64,000 nucleotides of DNA. Source: Escarpia spicata (Eukaryota; Annelida; Polychaeta; Sabellida; Siboglinidae). This document shows, in pieces, positions 1 to 9,697 of the stretch (the first letter of the stretch is position 1; each line of letters opens with the position of its first letter). The stretch spans positions 2,371,344 to 2,435,343 of the forward strand of contig OZ023207.1 of assembly GCA_963995525.1 (NCBI GenBank), read 5' to 3'. The translations under genes and the position numbers were made by a program. The notes beneath the pieces were generated by a model. It was not told where the DNA came from. It was given only the letters and a program-made list of their open reading frames with translations, and ran no database searches.

Positions 1-848
1 CTCTCTCGCTATCAGTCGCGATTGCGACTATGGCGGCTTGCTTGGTTCAACGTGCAGGTCTGTAGGAATCCTCTTCAGATCAGTCCGTCTTCGGCACTCT
101 TTCGAATATATTATGTATTGTTTCTTTAGGGTTCAAAATGTTAAATGTTTCAGCAGTCAATATGTTAAATACCTACCTACGTACATACATACATACATTT
201 CAGCGGTCACTATTAGAAGAGATACATGTTAAATTAGGTATGTGCCACATGATGTCACGATCAATACGATCAGATTGTGCACATTAAAAGGAGGCAGGTC
301 TGTTCATAGTTTTTCATTAATTAATTAACATGATGTTGTTAAGACTATACTAACTATGTTGAAGGTATACTGCCCACCAAACTGTGTTTAGTAAGCCCGT
401 AACAACGTTTGTAAATTGGAAGGCCGGACCACGTATCATGTTCAAATAGTAAACAAAAACAAAACATCCAGTTTCAAAACAAGCTTTATTGGCAATACGG
501 CCGAGTTGGGCAGAGTTAACTGCAATACCCTTTGATGTTCAACGACGTCCCATTTTCCCACATTCGACCGAGCAGACTTCCTGCTACAAAATACTAACGC
601 TAATTCCGGTTAGAGGAAGACTGTCTCCTTTTAAATATTACGTCGGTTTCCACGAAGTCGGCTCCTTCACGTGGTCCGCTTCACGACGGACGGGAGCTAA
701 CACGCCTTCGGACCACATCTGGTCAGCTGTTTACACCGATCCACGTGAGTTTCAGGTGTTGTTCTTGGCAGGCGCGTGAAGGGTCGGGGATGCCAGAATC
801 TCAATTGAAGCAACATTTATAAGGGACCCGAGATGAGTTAGGAATGCG
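1..848. other. No recognisable gene
   Basis: I see no conserved domain, RNA gene or long repeat here. A 96-codon open frame at 489-779 on the plus strand shows no motif I recognise and no splice context. A short ATG in a good start context at 30 runs into a stop after 11 codons. The stretch ends in a (TA)n tract that became the insertion site of the LTR element downstream. Confidence 0.5.
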
Positions 849-865
849 GTATATATATATATATA

Positions 866-1042
866 TGTAATGAGCTCTACCTAAGACAGTACGCCATCTA
901 GCGAGTAACTCGCACATACGATATGAACAAAACAGGACATGTGAATGACTCCATCTTGTCTGTAAGATAGGCTCGAATTGAATACATGATTGTGTGGTTG
1001 TACTAAGTTGTCTGGTCGTCTTTATATGTCAGAATCACTACA
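866..1042 (+). repeat. 5' LTR (177 bp) of the Steamer-like element
   Basis: It begins TGTAATGAG and ends CACTACA, matching the 3' LTR end to end without gaps. The six differences are scattered substitutions, which implies a modest age since insertion. The preceding five bases are ATATA. Confidence 0.9.
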
Positions 1043-1056
1043 TGAGGGCAGCGGGT
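1043..1056 (+). other. Possible primer-binding site
   Basis: The bases directly after the 5' LTR read TGAGGGCAGCGGG. A primer-binding site is expected to start TGG, the complement of the tRNA CCA end. This sequence differs from a TGGTGGCAGCGG-type site at two positions near its start, so it may be a decayed site. I cannot name the tRNA with confidence. Confidence 0.3.
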
Positions 1057-1160
1057 TAGTAAACCTTGCCAGTCGACAGTCCGTCGTCAACGGTCAGTCA
1101 GTGAATTCGAACGATCAGCGAATTTGTACGGTCAGTCAATAAATTTGATCGGAAAATAAA

Positions 1161-1260
1161 ATGCCGAAATTTAACGTGCCAGAGTCGATGTCATTCGACG
1201 CCCCGTCCAAATGGCCGGAATTGAAAGAGCGGTTTATGCGGTTCAGGATCGCGAATGAGT
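1161..1260 (+). pseudogene. gag N-terminal stub
   Basis: An ATG opens about 34 codons beginning MPKFNVPESM and including a W-P-E-L-K-E-R-F-like segment. This is the usual amino-terminal signature of gag in short-LTR gypsy elements (structural protein of the cytoplasmic particle). Homology stops at about 1260, where the sequence jumps directly into pol in another frame. Capsid, nucleocapsid zinc knuckle and protease are all absent, so this is the 5' edge of an internal deletion. The continuing open frame to 1442 is basic, low-quality sequence and is a shadow of pol. Confidence 0.7.
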
Positions 1261-3726
1261 CTCGTCAGAAAACTAGACGCTATTACAGACGGCGTCGGTT
1301 GTCTGAAAACAGAGCCGGTGAGGATCATCCTGAAGGAAGACGCGCAGCCATCAGCCCTCACAGTCGCCCGCAGAGTGCCTATCCCAATTCTCCCCAAGGT
1401 CAAGGAGGAATTGGACCGTCTGGTATCTGCAGGGGTTATTGAGGCTATCACAAAGCCAACGCCGTGGTGTGCTCCCATGGTGCCTGAAAAAAAAAAATCG
1501 GGGAAGGTCCGACTGTGCGTCGATTTGAAAAAGCACAACCAGCATGTGCGTAGGGAGAGGTACATCCTACCCACCCTGGAGGACGTGACGTCGCGTTTAT
1601 CGAGCGCTAAGGTGTTCTCGTCATTGGACGCCGAGAGCGGCTTCTAACAAATCCCTCTTGAGTCGTCAAGCCAAGAGCTGACGACGTTCATAACGCCCTT
1701 CGGTCGTTACTGGTACAAGCGACTGCCCTTCTGGATTACCTCTGCCCCGGAGATCTTCATGAGGAAGATGGTCGAAATCATCGCGGGGCTCGAGGGCACA
1801 ATAGCATACATGGACGACATTCTAGTGTATGGGAAAGACGAAGCCGAGCACGAGACGCGCCTCGCGGAAGTCCTTAAAGTGCTTCGGGCAGCAGGCCTAA
1901 AGCTAATCGAGGATAAGTGTCACTATGGTCAAAAGGAAATTACGTTCCTTGGTCATAAGTTTACGCCAGACGGCGTCGTAGCAGACCACGAAAAGGTCGA
2001 GGCCATAACGAAATTGCCTCGTCCGACGTCTGTGCCACTTCTGAGGCAGATTCTCGGTATGGTCCATTACTTGGGTGCGTACTTACCGGACTTGCATGTC
2101 GCCACTCGTCCGTTGAATGATCTGCTCAAAGGAGATGCGGTCTGGGCATGGGGTCCCGACCAGGAGAATGCGTTCAATAAGCTGAAGCAGCTGGTGTCGT
2201 CAACGCCAGTGCTCGCCTATTACGACGTAACGAAGCCGACCGTAGTGAGCGCAGACGCCAATTCGTACGGTCTCGGGGGAGTGATCATGCAGGAAGGAAA
2301 ACCGGTCGCATTCTGCTCCAGATCCCTCACTCCGGCTGAGCAGAGATACGCCCAGATCGAAAAGGAGTGTTTGGCGGGGGTGTGGGCGTGCGATAAATTT
2401 GATCGGTTCTTGTGCGGTCTGGGTCAATTCAAATTACTCACAGACCACAAACCGCTTGTACCCCTCATCAACAATAAAGATCTTGACAACACGCCACTCA
2501 GATGTCAACGACTTCTCATGCGACTGATGCGATATAACGCTAAGGCGGAGTATTCGCCTGGGAAGAGCCTTGTCATATCAGACGCACTCTCGCGGAGTCC
2601 GCTCGCTCCGCAGATGCATCGTTCTTCAACGGAGGACGACGTGAAGGCTCACGTTGACCTCGTTGTGTCGAACCTTCCGGTGTCACCCGGGAGGAGAAGC
2701 GAGCTGCAGTCGTCTACGAGTGATGACTCAACGCTTCAAGCCGCCATTCACTACACCATAGCAGGGTGGCCCCGCTATGAACAGGACGTTCCTGACAACC
2801 TGAAACGTCTCTTCAATGTCAGAAACCTCTTGTCAACGTCAAATGCCCTACTGATGTATGGAGGCAGAATCGTCATACCTGCCAGCATGCGAGCTGACAT
2901 GCTAGATAGGATCCATAGAGGTCATCAGGGCGTTACGAAATGTCTTGAGCGAGTCAGGGTGTCGGTTTGGTGGCCGGAAATCACGCGAGACGTCAAACGC
3001 GTAGTGGGGGCCTGTGAGCATTGCCAGACGTACAGGCCTATTCAGCAGAAAGAGCCGTTGATGACGACACCACTTCCCTCGCGACCTTTAGGGAAGGTGG
3101 CGATCGACCTGTGTCTCCACCAATGTCAGAACTACCTCGTCATGGTAGATTACTACACAAGGTGGATTGAGGTACTTCACGTGCGGAGTACCACAACAGC
3201 GGCCTGCTTAACGAAGATGAAGGACGTCTTTGCGCGGTTCGGACTTCCGGACGAAATTGTGTCGGACAACGGTCCGCAATTTGTGTAGTCCGAGTTTAAG
3301 TTGTTCACGGAAGAACACGCCATCACTCACACGACGTCGAGTCCGTTTCTCCCGAATAGCAACGGGGAGGCGGAACGGGCTGTAAGGTCGGCCAAGGGCA
3401 TCCTTCGGCAACGCGAGCCGTGGATGGCTTTGTTAATCTACCGTGACACGGTCATGGCCGCCACTCGTCATAGCCCTAACCAACTCCTGATTGGCAGACA
3501 TGTCAAAACGAACCTGCCAACGCCACCGTCAGCCCTTCAGCCGTGTCGATCCAGTGACGAGGAAGTTCGCGAACACGACGAGCGTGCGAAACGCTCGTAC
3601 GCGCACCACTACAATCGTCGACACGGTGTGCGCTCGTTACCATCCTTGTCGCCAGGTGACGAGGTGAGGGTGAAAACACCTCAACAGGCCGACTGGGCGG
3701 AGAAAGGCTCGGTCGTTCATGGTTGA
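1255..3726 (+). pseudogene. pol remnant: RT, RNase H and integrase with two stops
   Basis: One reading frame runs through the whole segment. The RT part carries the palm block SGKVRLCVDLK, the LDA box, and the catalytic YMDD at 1807-1818. RNase H follows with DANSYGLGG (Asp at 2254), IEKEC, LTDHKPL and SDALSR. Integrase has an HHCC finger (His 2914 and 2923, Cys 3013 and 3022) and a catalytic triad of Asp 3106, Asp 3265 and Glu 3373, with the canonical 35-residue D-E spacing. Damage: TAA at 1645-1647 in place of the usual aromatic codon after GF, and TAG at 3286-3288 inside the integrase core. The frame ends at 3726 and the protein tail continues in another frame. Active-site residues are otherwise retained, so decay seems recent. 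It would have copied the element RNA and integrated the cDNA. Confidence 0.9.
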
Positions 3727-3967
3727 GACGTCATCAGGTGCTGTGTACCGTCGCAACCGAGGCCACCTGCAGGCCACGGGTGAGGGTGATCCGCCAAACC
3801 AGCCGATCCTACTTATGCCCGTCGACGTGCCACTTGAGCCGAGTGTTGTGTCCAACCCGCCTGAGCTGCCGTCGAGTTCCACTCCGGTACCTCAGAGCCC
3901 AGGCTTGCGCAGATCCGCGAGACGCGGGCGTGGCCAAAAGCCTGATCACTTGATCGAAATGTGTTAG
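3719..3967 (+). pseudogene. pol C-terminal tail in a shifted frame
   Basis: The tail starts METSSG-like in the +1 frame, followed by AVYRRNRGHL. This is the chromodomain-free 'written next to the DNA' type of ending common after gypsy integrases. It then becomes proline and serine rich and ends in a basic patch (RRSARRGRG). It overlaps the end of the main pol frame by a few bases, so a small indel around 3715-3725 separates the two. The stop at 3965-3967 is followed by about 90 bp of 3' non-coding sequence before the polypurine tract. Confidence 0.7.
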
Positions 3968-4057
3968 TTAGTGTGGTCATAATAATACCACCAGCGGTTG
4001 GCACTGTTGTGTCTGAGACAGGCCGTTTACTTTAATCTTTTGTAATTGCTTAATTGC

Positions 4058-4066
4058 AAGGGGAAA
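4058..4066 (+). promoter_or_regulatory. Polypurine tract
   Basis: AAGGGGAAA sits immediately before the first base of the 3' LTR. This is the expected position and composition of the plus-strand primer for reverse transcription. Confidence 0.8.
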
Positions 4067-4243
4067 TGTAATGAGCGCTACCTAAGACAGTACGCCATCT
4101 AGCGAGTAACTCGCGCATACGATATGAACAAAACAGGACATGTGAATGACTCCATCTTGTCTGTCAGATGGGCTCGAATTGAATACATGATTTTGTGGTT
4201 CTACTAAGTTGTCTGGTCGTCTTTATATGTCAGAATCACTACA
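4067..4243 (+). repeat. 3' LTR (177 bp) of the Steamer-like element
   Basis: Same length and same TG and CA ends as the 5' copy. It is followed by ATATATA, continuing the TA tract into which the element inserted. Confidence 0.9.
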
Positions 4244-4790
4244 ATATATATCCAAGTAATTTTTCATTAACAACGGCACATATATGTAATGTGTTCTGAC
4301 ATGAGTGGATGTTGTGTTGTTTTTGCTGTACAGTTTCAGTTTTAAACTGAAGCAATGTGTTTTCTTGAAGCGAAAGGGGTTACCCGGAAACATCTTCATA
4401 AGCCAGGAGTGGTAGTTAACTAAACTGCATGTGGCAGATATCTAGTGTTCACTGGATTAGTTCTACAGACTGTCTACCTAAAACTGTCAGTCCATCGTGT
4501 CGTGTTGTCGGAACCGTGACGGACAATTGCTTGCATCACAGATCATAGGGCACATTTAATCTTTATTACCAGCAGTTGAGCTGTAATGTGTATTCAAATA
4601 ATTACTTCTTCTTCCCGAACATTACATGTAATACCAGCCGCGATTGGCCGAAACGAAAGCAGCAGAATCTTGGAAGGCATCGATATTATTGGCTCAGCTT
4701 AAATTCAGTGTTTCGTTCTGACAAGGGGTATTGAGAATGATGTAATTAACACCGCCCCGTGGCGAGCTATGATTCGTATATAACCTCTAG
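4244..4790. other. Unannotated non-coding sequence
   Basis: I see no gene or clear repeat here. The composition is ordinary and reading frames are short. Confidence 0.5.
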
Positions 4791-4799
4791 ATGATTTAT

Positions 4800-4906
4800 T
4801 TTAAACATATATATTATACATATATATTATATATATATATATATATATACGTATATAGATATGTAAAGATATATATATATATATATGTACAATTGGTTTG
4901 GATACG

Positions 4907-4935
<29 letters not shown>
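4800..4935. repeat. (TA)n microsatellite with duplicated LINE tail
   Basis: Long TA runs are interrupted by a short non-TA segment. That segment contains GTACAATT followed by TTGGTTTGGATACGT, and both words recur at 4935-4997 in the LINE 3' end. The microsatellite therefore appears to have grown in or on the tail of the adjacent antisense LINE. Confidence 0.7.
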
Positions 4936-4938
<3 letters not shown>

Positions 4939-5803
4939 ATTATTGTTGTTCTCGTCGTCTTTCCCTGTCTTCAGGGGTGAGGTTGGTTTGGATACGTCGA
5001 CATTTTCTTTCTCTTCCTCCTCATTGCACTTGTACTAGTTTCTCTACCACCCTTCTCCATTTTCCTTGGTCTTTTGCTCCTTTCCTCCATTTCCCTTTCC
5101 ATCCCTCCAGTTCTCTCTTTACGGAATCCCCCCACCTCTGTCTCGGTCGCCCTCGTCTTCTTTTTCCCTCCAATCTCCGGGCATCGGCTTTCTTTGCCAT
5201 CCGTTCTTCTCCCATTCGCTCCACATGTCCTGCCCAGTTCAACAGACTTCTCAATAGCTTCTTCTTAAAACTTTCTTTCATACCAACATCCTCCCTCAGC
5301 TCTTCCATTCTTCCCTTATCTATCCTTATTACCCTCGTAATTCTCCTAACCCAGTTGTTTTCGCACACACTTGTACCCTCTTCTGTTGTTTCTCTGTCAT
5401 TGCTATAGTCTCTAGGCCATACAGGTAGGCTGGTGTCACACATGTGCATAGTACCTTTCCCTTGAGTATTCGCGACATGTGCCTGTCTCCCATCACACCT
5501 TCTATTTTCCTCCATGCATTCGCCCCTGCTTGTATTCTCCTGCGAATGTCTGTCTCTGAGGAGCCATCTCCACATACCGCTCCGCTCAGGTATACACAAC
5601 TGTCTCTTTGTTTTAGTTTCTTCCTCTCTAGGTGTATGTCCAGTTCTTTGCTCTGTTGCCCAACCCACAACACCTCTGTCTTCTCCCGATTCACCTTCAG
5701 TCCGTGTTTGCTGAAGATATCCTTCCACTCTATCAGTTGTTCCTGTAAATCCGTTTCCCCGTCCGCTACCACCGCTAGATCGTCTGCATACAGTAGTTTC
5801 TGG
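4936..5803 (-). pseudogene. LINE reverse transcriptase C-terminal fragment (RTE-like), 5' truncated
   Basis: Read on the minus strand, the fragment opens just before the catalytic box YADD (5779-5790) followed by LAVVADGE. It continues through the connection region (LKVNREKTEVLW, YLYGLETIAM) in one frame to about 5370. A two-base insertion in a GT run at about 5366-5371 then shifts the frame, and the remainder (CENNWVRRI, LLNWAGHVERMG, KRRRGRPRQRW) continues to a stop at 5021-5023. The carboxy-terminal GHV-RM...RRRGRP..W pattern is typical of RTE-type LINE polymerases. The endonuclease and upstream RT motifs are missing, consistent with 5' truncation at insertion. The 3' end merges into the (TA)n tract. 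Clade assignment is from memory. Confidence 0.85.
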
Positions 5804-6440
5804 AGAATATGTTTCTGCTATTCTAACCATTATTAATATTTCTTTTAGGAAACGGTTGCATTTTTGGAAGGACAATTATTGTCAGTAGTTATGTTCGTGC
5901 TGATAACATTTATTACAGAGCCTCTATCGTGTTAATTCTTACTGACGAAACAAGGAGTATTTTTCATGTTGTTTTCTATCAGTGTTTTTATACACAGACA
6001 TGCGTACATTCAACGTCCGCGATGACCAAACCGTTTTCTCACATGAAATTAGGCCACATTTCCTGGGAAAACTCTTTTGGCAATGACGGAAGCCAACCTG
6101 GTCAGCTTCAGCTTTGACGGGCGCCAGAGGACAGAGCGGGGCCAAGATCTCAACTCTCACCCTCCTGCAGTCGACGCGGACTCCGGCGAGAAACTACAGA
6201 CGGGCTTTACCGCATTGACGCGACTGTTCGCAGCTGTAGGCGAATAAACAACATCAAGGCGACTGTTCGGCAGCATCAACACCCTAATAACGAGGCCTGC
6301 AGCAAACGACAGACCAGCGTTTATTTTCCATCTGGTCACATTTATAACACGTTTTTAAGGATTCGTTGAAATGTGTCTCCACTGGCTACTTTTAACCTTG
6401 ATGCCACGTTAAATAACAGGTGATTTACCTCGTGTGTTTT
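5804..6440. other. Unannotated non-coding sequence
   Basis: I recognise no domain, RNA or repeat. Open frames are short on both strands. Confidence 0.5.
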
Positions 6441-6563
6441 ACGAATATATATATCATATATATATATATGTATATATTATATATAATATATATATATATG
6501 ATAAATATATATATATATATATGTGTGTGTATGTGTACGTTCGTGCGTGCGTGTGTGTGTGTG
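6441..6563. repeat. (TA)n then (GT)n compound microsatellite
   Basis: TA-rich dinucleotide runs pass directly into TGTG and GTGC runs. Frames through it are low-complexity and not coding. Confidence 0.9.
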
Positions 6564-6784
6564 TGGTTCAACGCAATTATTGCAGACATAGCAATGCTTC
6601 TAATGATCCAATTAAGAGGACTGTTTATAATTGTTCTAAAATGGTAACTATACGTAATGTTAACAAAGAGCACGGTGGCAGAAAGAGGACGGCTCGTTCA
6701 GCGGAGAATGTGAACAGAGTAAGAAAGACAGTTGTCTGCAGAGAGTAATATTCAGTTTTTGTTTTATACAAATGTGAACAATTA

Positions 6785-6930
6785 GTGCGTGTGTGCATGT
6801 GTGCGCGTGCGTGTGTGCATGTGTGCGTGTGTATGTGTGCTTGTGCGCGCGTGTGCGTGTGTGTGCGTGTGTGGTATGTGTGGGTGTGGGTGTGCGCGTG
6901 CGCCTGCGCCTGCGTGCGTGTGTGTGAGTG
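6785..6930. repeat. (GT)n-rich imperfect microsatellite
   Basis: About 145 bp of alternating purine-pyrimidine sequence (TGTGCG, TGTGTG) with interruptions. Alternating GT/GC of this kind can adopt Z-DNA, which is an inference. Cys/Val-rich frames here are repeat artefacts. Confidence 0.9.
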
Positions 6931-7330
6931 GGTGCTGACCTCACTCTACTTAGCTTCATATCAAGAAACATCACCATCGGCCAATAGTCGTCGACATCAG
7001 CCATTGTCTATGACCTCTCCACGTTCGTACTATAGTATTATGTTTGTTGAAAGTTGAATGACCACAGTTGGAGGAAATTGGTCACGTATAATACCAGGAT
7101 ACCAGGTAATCGACCAGTTAATAGACGATACCAGGTAATCGACGAATCAATAAATTCACATCGACTATAATATTATTGTTTCGCTGCTAACGTCGTTTGT
7201 ACGTTGTGCCAGTTCTTAGTCACTCAGTGGTCAAGTGTCACCACTCTGTCAAAGGTGGGGTCAAGTACATGGGCATTATCGTGAATAAAGAATGTTTATT
7301 GTTCATGCCACTGCTACTACTACGGCCACC
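6931..7330. other. Unannotated; small direct repeat
   Basis: No gene seen. The 14-mer ACCAGGTAATCGAC occurs twice about 29 bp apart around 7103-7145. Confidence 0.5.
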
Positions 7331-7334
7331 ATCT

Positions 7335-7575
7335 CATTTCACCAAAACCACCACCACCACCACCTTCGTCAATATCACCGCCACACCATCATCACCACCA
7401 CCACCACCATCACCACCATCATCACCACCACATTCACCATCACCACCACTTCCACCACCATCACCACCACCACCATCACCACCTCCACCACCACCACCAC
7501 CACCACCACCACCACACCATAATAACCATCACCACCACACCAGCATTACCACCACCACCACACCATCATCATCAC
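7335..7575. repeat. (CCA/CAT)n trinucleotide microsatellite
   Basis: A strand-asymmetric CAC/CAT run of about 240 bp. His-, Thr- or Pro-rich frames crossing it follow from the period of three and are not supported as genes. Confidence 0.95.
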
Positions 7576-8918
7576 GTACTCTTTCTTGCACTAGAGGCGC
7601 CACTACACTGTTTGTTTACATTATTATAGTATTACACATAACCACAAGAGGTCAGCACTATAGTTACACGACAGGTCATTAGTCATAATTGTTTACTAGT
7701 AGGAATCCTCAGGAATGACTGATCCTAAACCCATCGATGTCCTTCGATCTTTTCTTCCGTATGGATATTCAAAACTACACGTATACTAGTTTCCTCTTTG
7801 CTTTGAGGTCTAACCTTGGCGCAGCCAGCTCGGATGTCTCAACTTGTGTACTTCATGCAATCTTCAACTTTCAAGTCAATGACTGCAATTAGCAAAACAT
7901 GGGTGATCTGTTAATTAACTGGACTCAATTATTAATCATAGGATTAATAACTTAGACAAATTATAGGGGGGTGGCTTGTTTAATACAAGTAGACATGTAT
8001 TATCAGGAGCATATATGGTCCATCCCTGGCCGACCGATGATGATGGAGTTAGCTATATAAGTTGTACGTTGTCCAAAATTTGGCCAGAAGCTTAGTACCA
8101 AGCCAAATTCAAAATAATAAATGGTAATAATGGCTGTTTACAAAATGGATGTTTTGTTAAATTTACACATTTCATGAACATAACTTTCAAACTGCACAGG
8201 ATTGTGGGCATTATATAAGTCTGAAATGTGGACTTATGAAATTAATGTATCGACTTTGATCGAGGTGCAGCACAGATAAAAGGGTGGTTATAACAAAGAA
8301 ATTGGGGTAACCAAGGACTAAACCATCTACTTGTTATGTAGGGAGTTTGCTCTGGATGGCAGTTTTGTTGAATCTAATTGTGCTTCATGGACTCTCTCAC
8401 TATACATAGATTGCTAACATCAAATGGCATCACTTTATGTACACAATACATGCCATAAAAGCCTATTATTACATTATGAGGTTTTTTATAATGTAAATAC
8501 GTTATTAATAGTTTTATAGAAAGTAAGAGGTACCCTAAAATAGAAGTGCACGAAAAGTTGACTATCTTAGGCCTAAAGGATTTCAACATTCTATTGTGTT
8601 ACTCGTAGTTACAACTGCATCAATCAAGGCCGACCGACTGTTAAATCTATTAATGTCACAATGCCATTAGACACTTCAACAAAACCTGCTAGCTGGTTCC
8701 TACAGCATGTGCAGAAAGCCACTCAGCGCAGAGTTTTTTTTTACTAGCGCATGTGGAGTGGTTCGTTTTAACCTGTGTTTTGGTGGCATATTTCTGGTCA
8801 TTTATCTCATTCACTGTTGGATCTTGTTACTGGTAGACTGACCTTTATTCTCGTTGTTTCCTATTTTTGAAATTTGACCAAATTTATGCTAAATTTCGTC
8901 GAATTGATGACATATAGC
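7576..8918. other. Unannotated AT-rich sequence
   Basis: No conserved coding segment was recognised on either strand. A 71-codon minus frame at 8374-8589 has no motif. The right end may be 3' flank of the antisense LINE that begins near 9165. Confidence 0.5.
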
Positions 8919-9170
8919 TAATTAGCCAATATTTACTCTTAATTTATTGTTAATGATAAATGACTGATTAATGTATATTTATTATCATATTTAATGTGAA
9001 TGTACGACTTGCGTAAATTATATAAATATCTTTGTAATCATTGATTATATTGAAATGTGTCGGTCTATCAAGTTCATTTGTTAATTAGCCAATAATGACT
9101 TATTAATTAGTTAAGTTATTATTAATGTTAAATGACTTGTTAATGTATATTTATTACCATATTTAATGTG
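8919..9170 (-). repeat. Imperfect tandem duplication in LINE 3' non-coding region
   Basis: An AT-rich block containing AATTAGCCAATA, AAATGACT, TTAATGTATATTTATTA and CATATTTAATGTG occurs at about 8919-8999 and again, diverged, at about 9082-9170. The spacing is about 160 bp. It lies directly 3' (minus strand) of the LINE stop at about 9163-9165, so it is probably part of that element's 3' region. Confidence 0.6.
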
Positions 9171-9697
9171 TACTCCAAATAGCCCAATCTTGGGCTAAAA
9201 CAGGAGTGTGTAATGTTAGGTTATTGAGTGCGGTGAATGGAAGGTTCATGATGGCTGTTTAAAACGCAATGGGATGTTCTATTTCAATGATTTGTAATGG
9301 GATCATGTTCCTTATACGAACTGCTCGTGGGGGTGGTGGGTAGAAGGAGAAGACAGTGGCACTGATGCGGCACCTAGGGGCTAGGGAGTGACCACGGTTT
9401 CTTAACTGTATTAGAAGGCCTGGCGGGTGCTGATGTTGATAATGTTATTTAACATTTTACAAAATGTCATGGCTTGTTTGATGATGCGCTGTCGTTCAAG
9501 AGTTGGCCATCCTAGGGCGGTTACAAGGTCTGCTGAGTTGGTTTGGCATCTATGATCGTTTTTAACATAACTACTTCCTTGTTATCCGGGGAGGTGGTTT
9601 TTTGCTATGGTATGCCGACTATGACTACGTTAGGAGGAGTGTGTTGAGATCTGTACAGGTCCGTCAAAGATTCACAGAGAGCTTCAAGAGATTGAAG
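9163..9697 (-). pseudogene. LINE relic: endonuclease middle plus RT C-terminus
   Basis: Minus strand, starting at the array edge, reads NLQSLEALCESLTDLYRS then QHTPPNVVIVG. This is the stretch between the RPPN motif and the GDFN motif of an APE-type LINE endonuclease. After VVIVG homology is lost (about 9640-9560). From about 9555 an RT carboxy-terminal region appears in pieces: LVTALGWPTLERQRI, FCKMLNNIINI, then in another frame RNRGHSLAP, IRNMIPLQIIEIEHPIAF and a stop codon where Lys would be expected. It ends at a TAA near 9163-9165. The catalytic RT core is therefore deleted, leaving fused ends of one ORF2. The relic is inactive with several frameshifts and stops. Confidence 0.75.

Larger units (their letters stand above)
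866..4243 (+). mobile_element. Steamer-like Ty3/gypsy LTR retrotransposon, internally deleted
   Basis: Seen: two direct 177-bp repeats (866-1042 and 4067-4243), each starting TG and ending CA, about 97 % identical (six mismatches counted), flanked by ATATA on both sides. Between them lie a gag start, RT, RNase H and integrase in order, then a polypurine tract against the 3' LTR. Known: Steamer of the clam Mya arenaria has, as I recall, 177-bp LTRs, a length near 4.97 kb and a single gag-pol frame. Inferred: this 3.38-kb copy belongs to that group and lost about 1.6 kb covering most of gag and all of protease. The ATATA duplication lies in a TA tract and is weak evidence by itself. Two nonsense codons and a frameshift make the copy inactive. 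Confidence 0.85.

Noticed and set aside
1..75. ATG at 30 (MAACLVQRAG) as a mitochondrial-type first exon
   Set aside because: The start context is good, but the frame stops after 11 codons and the possible GTCTGT donor is weak.
489..779. 96-codon plus-strand ORF
   Set aside because: No recognised motif, no codon or splice support. Length alone is not enough.
861..4248. ATATA target duplication as firm proof of the insertion site
   Set aside because: It falls in a TA tract, so a five-base match is expected by chance. I rely on the LTR pair instead.
5380..5875. First half of the 284-codon minus-strand frame as a protein
   Set aside because: Here the true RT sequence lies in another frame. 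Only the part after the frameshift at about 5366-5371 is real LINE coding sequence.
7197..7682. Pro/His-rich ORF
   Set aside because: The composition comes from the CCA/CAT microsatellite, and there is no domain or splice support.
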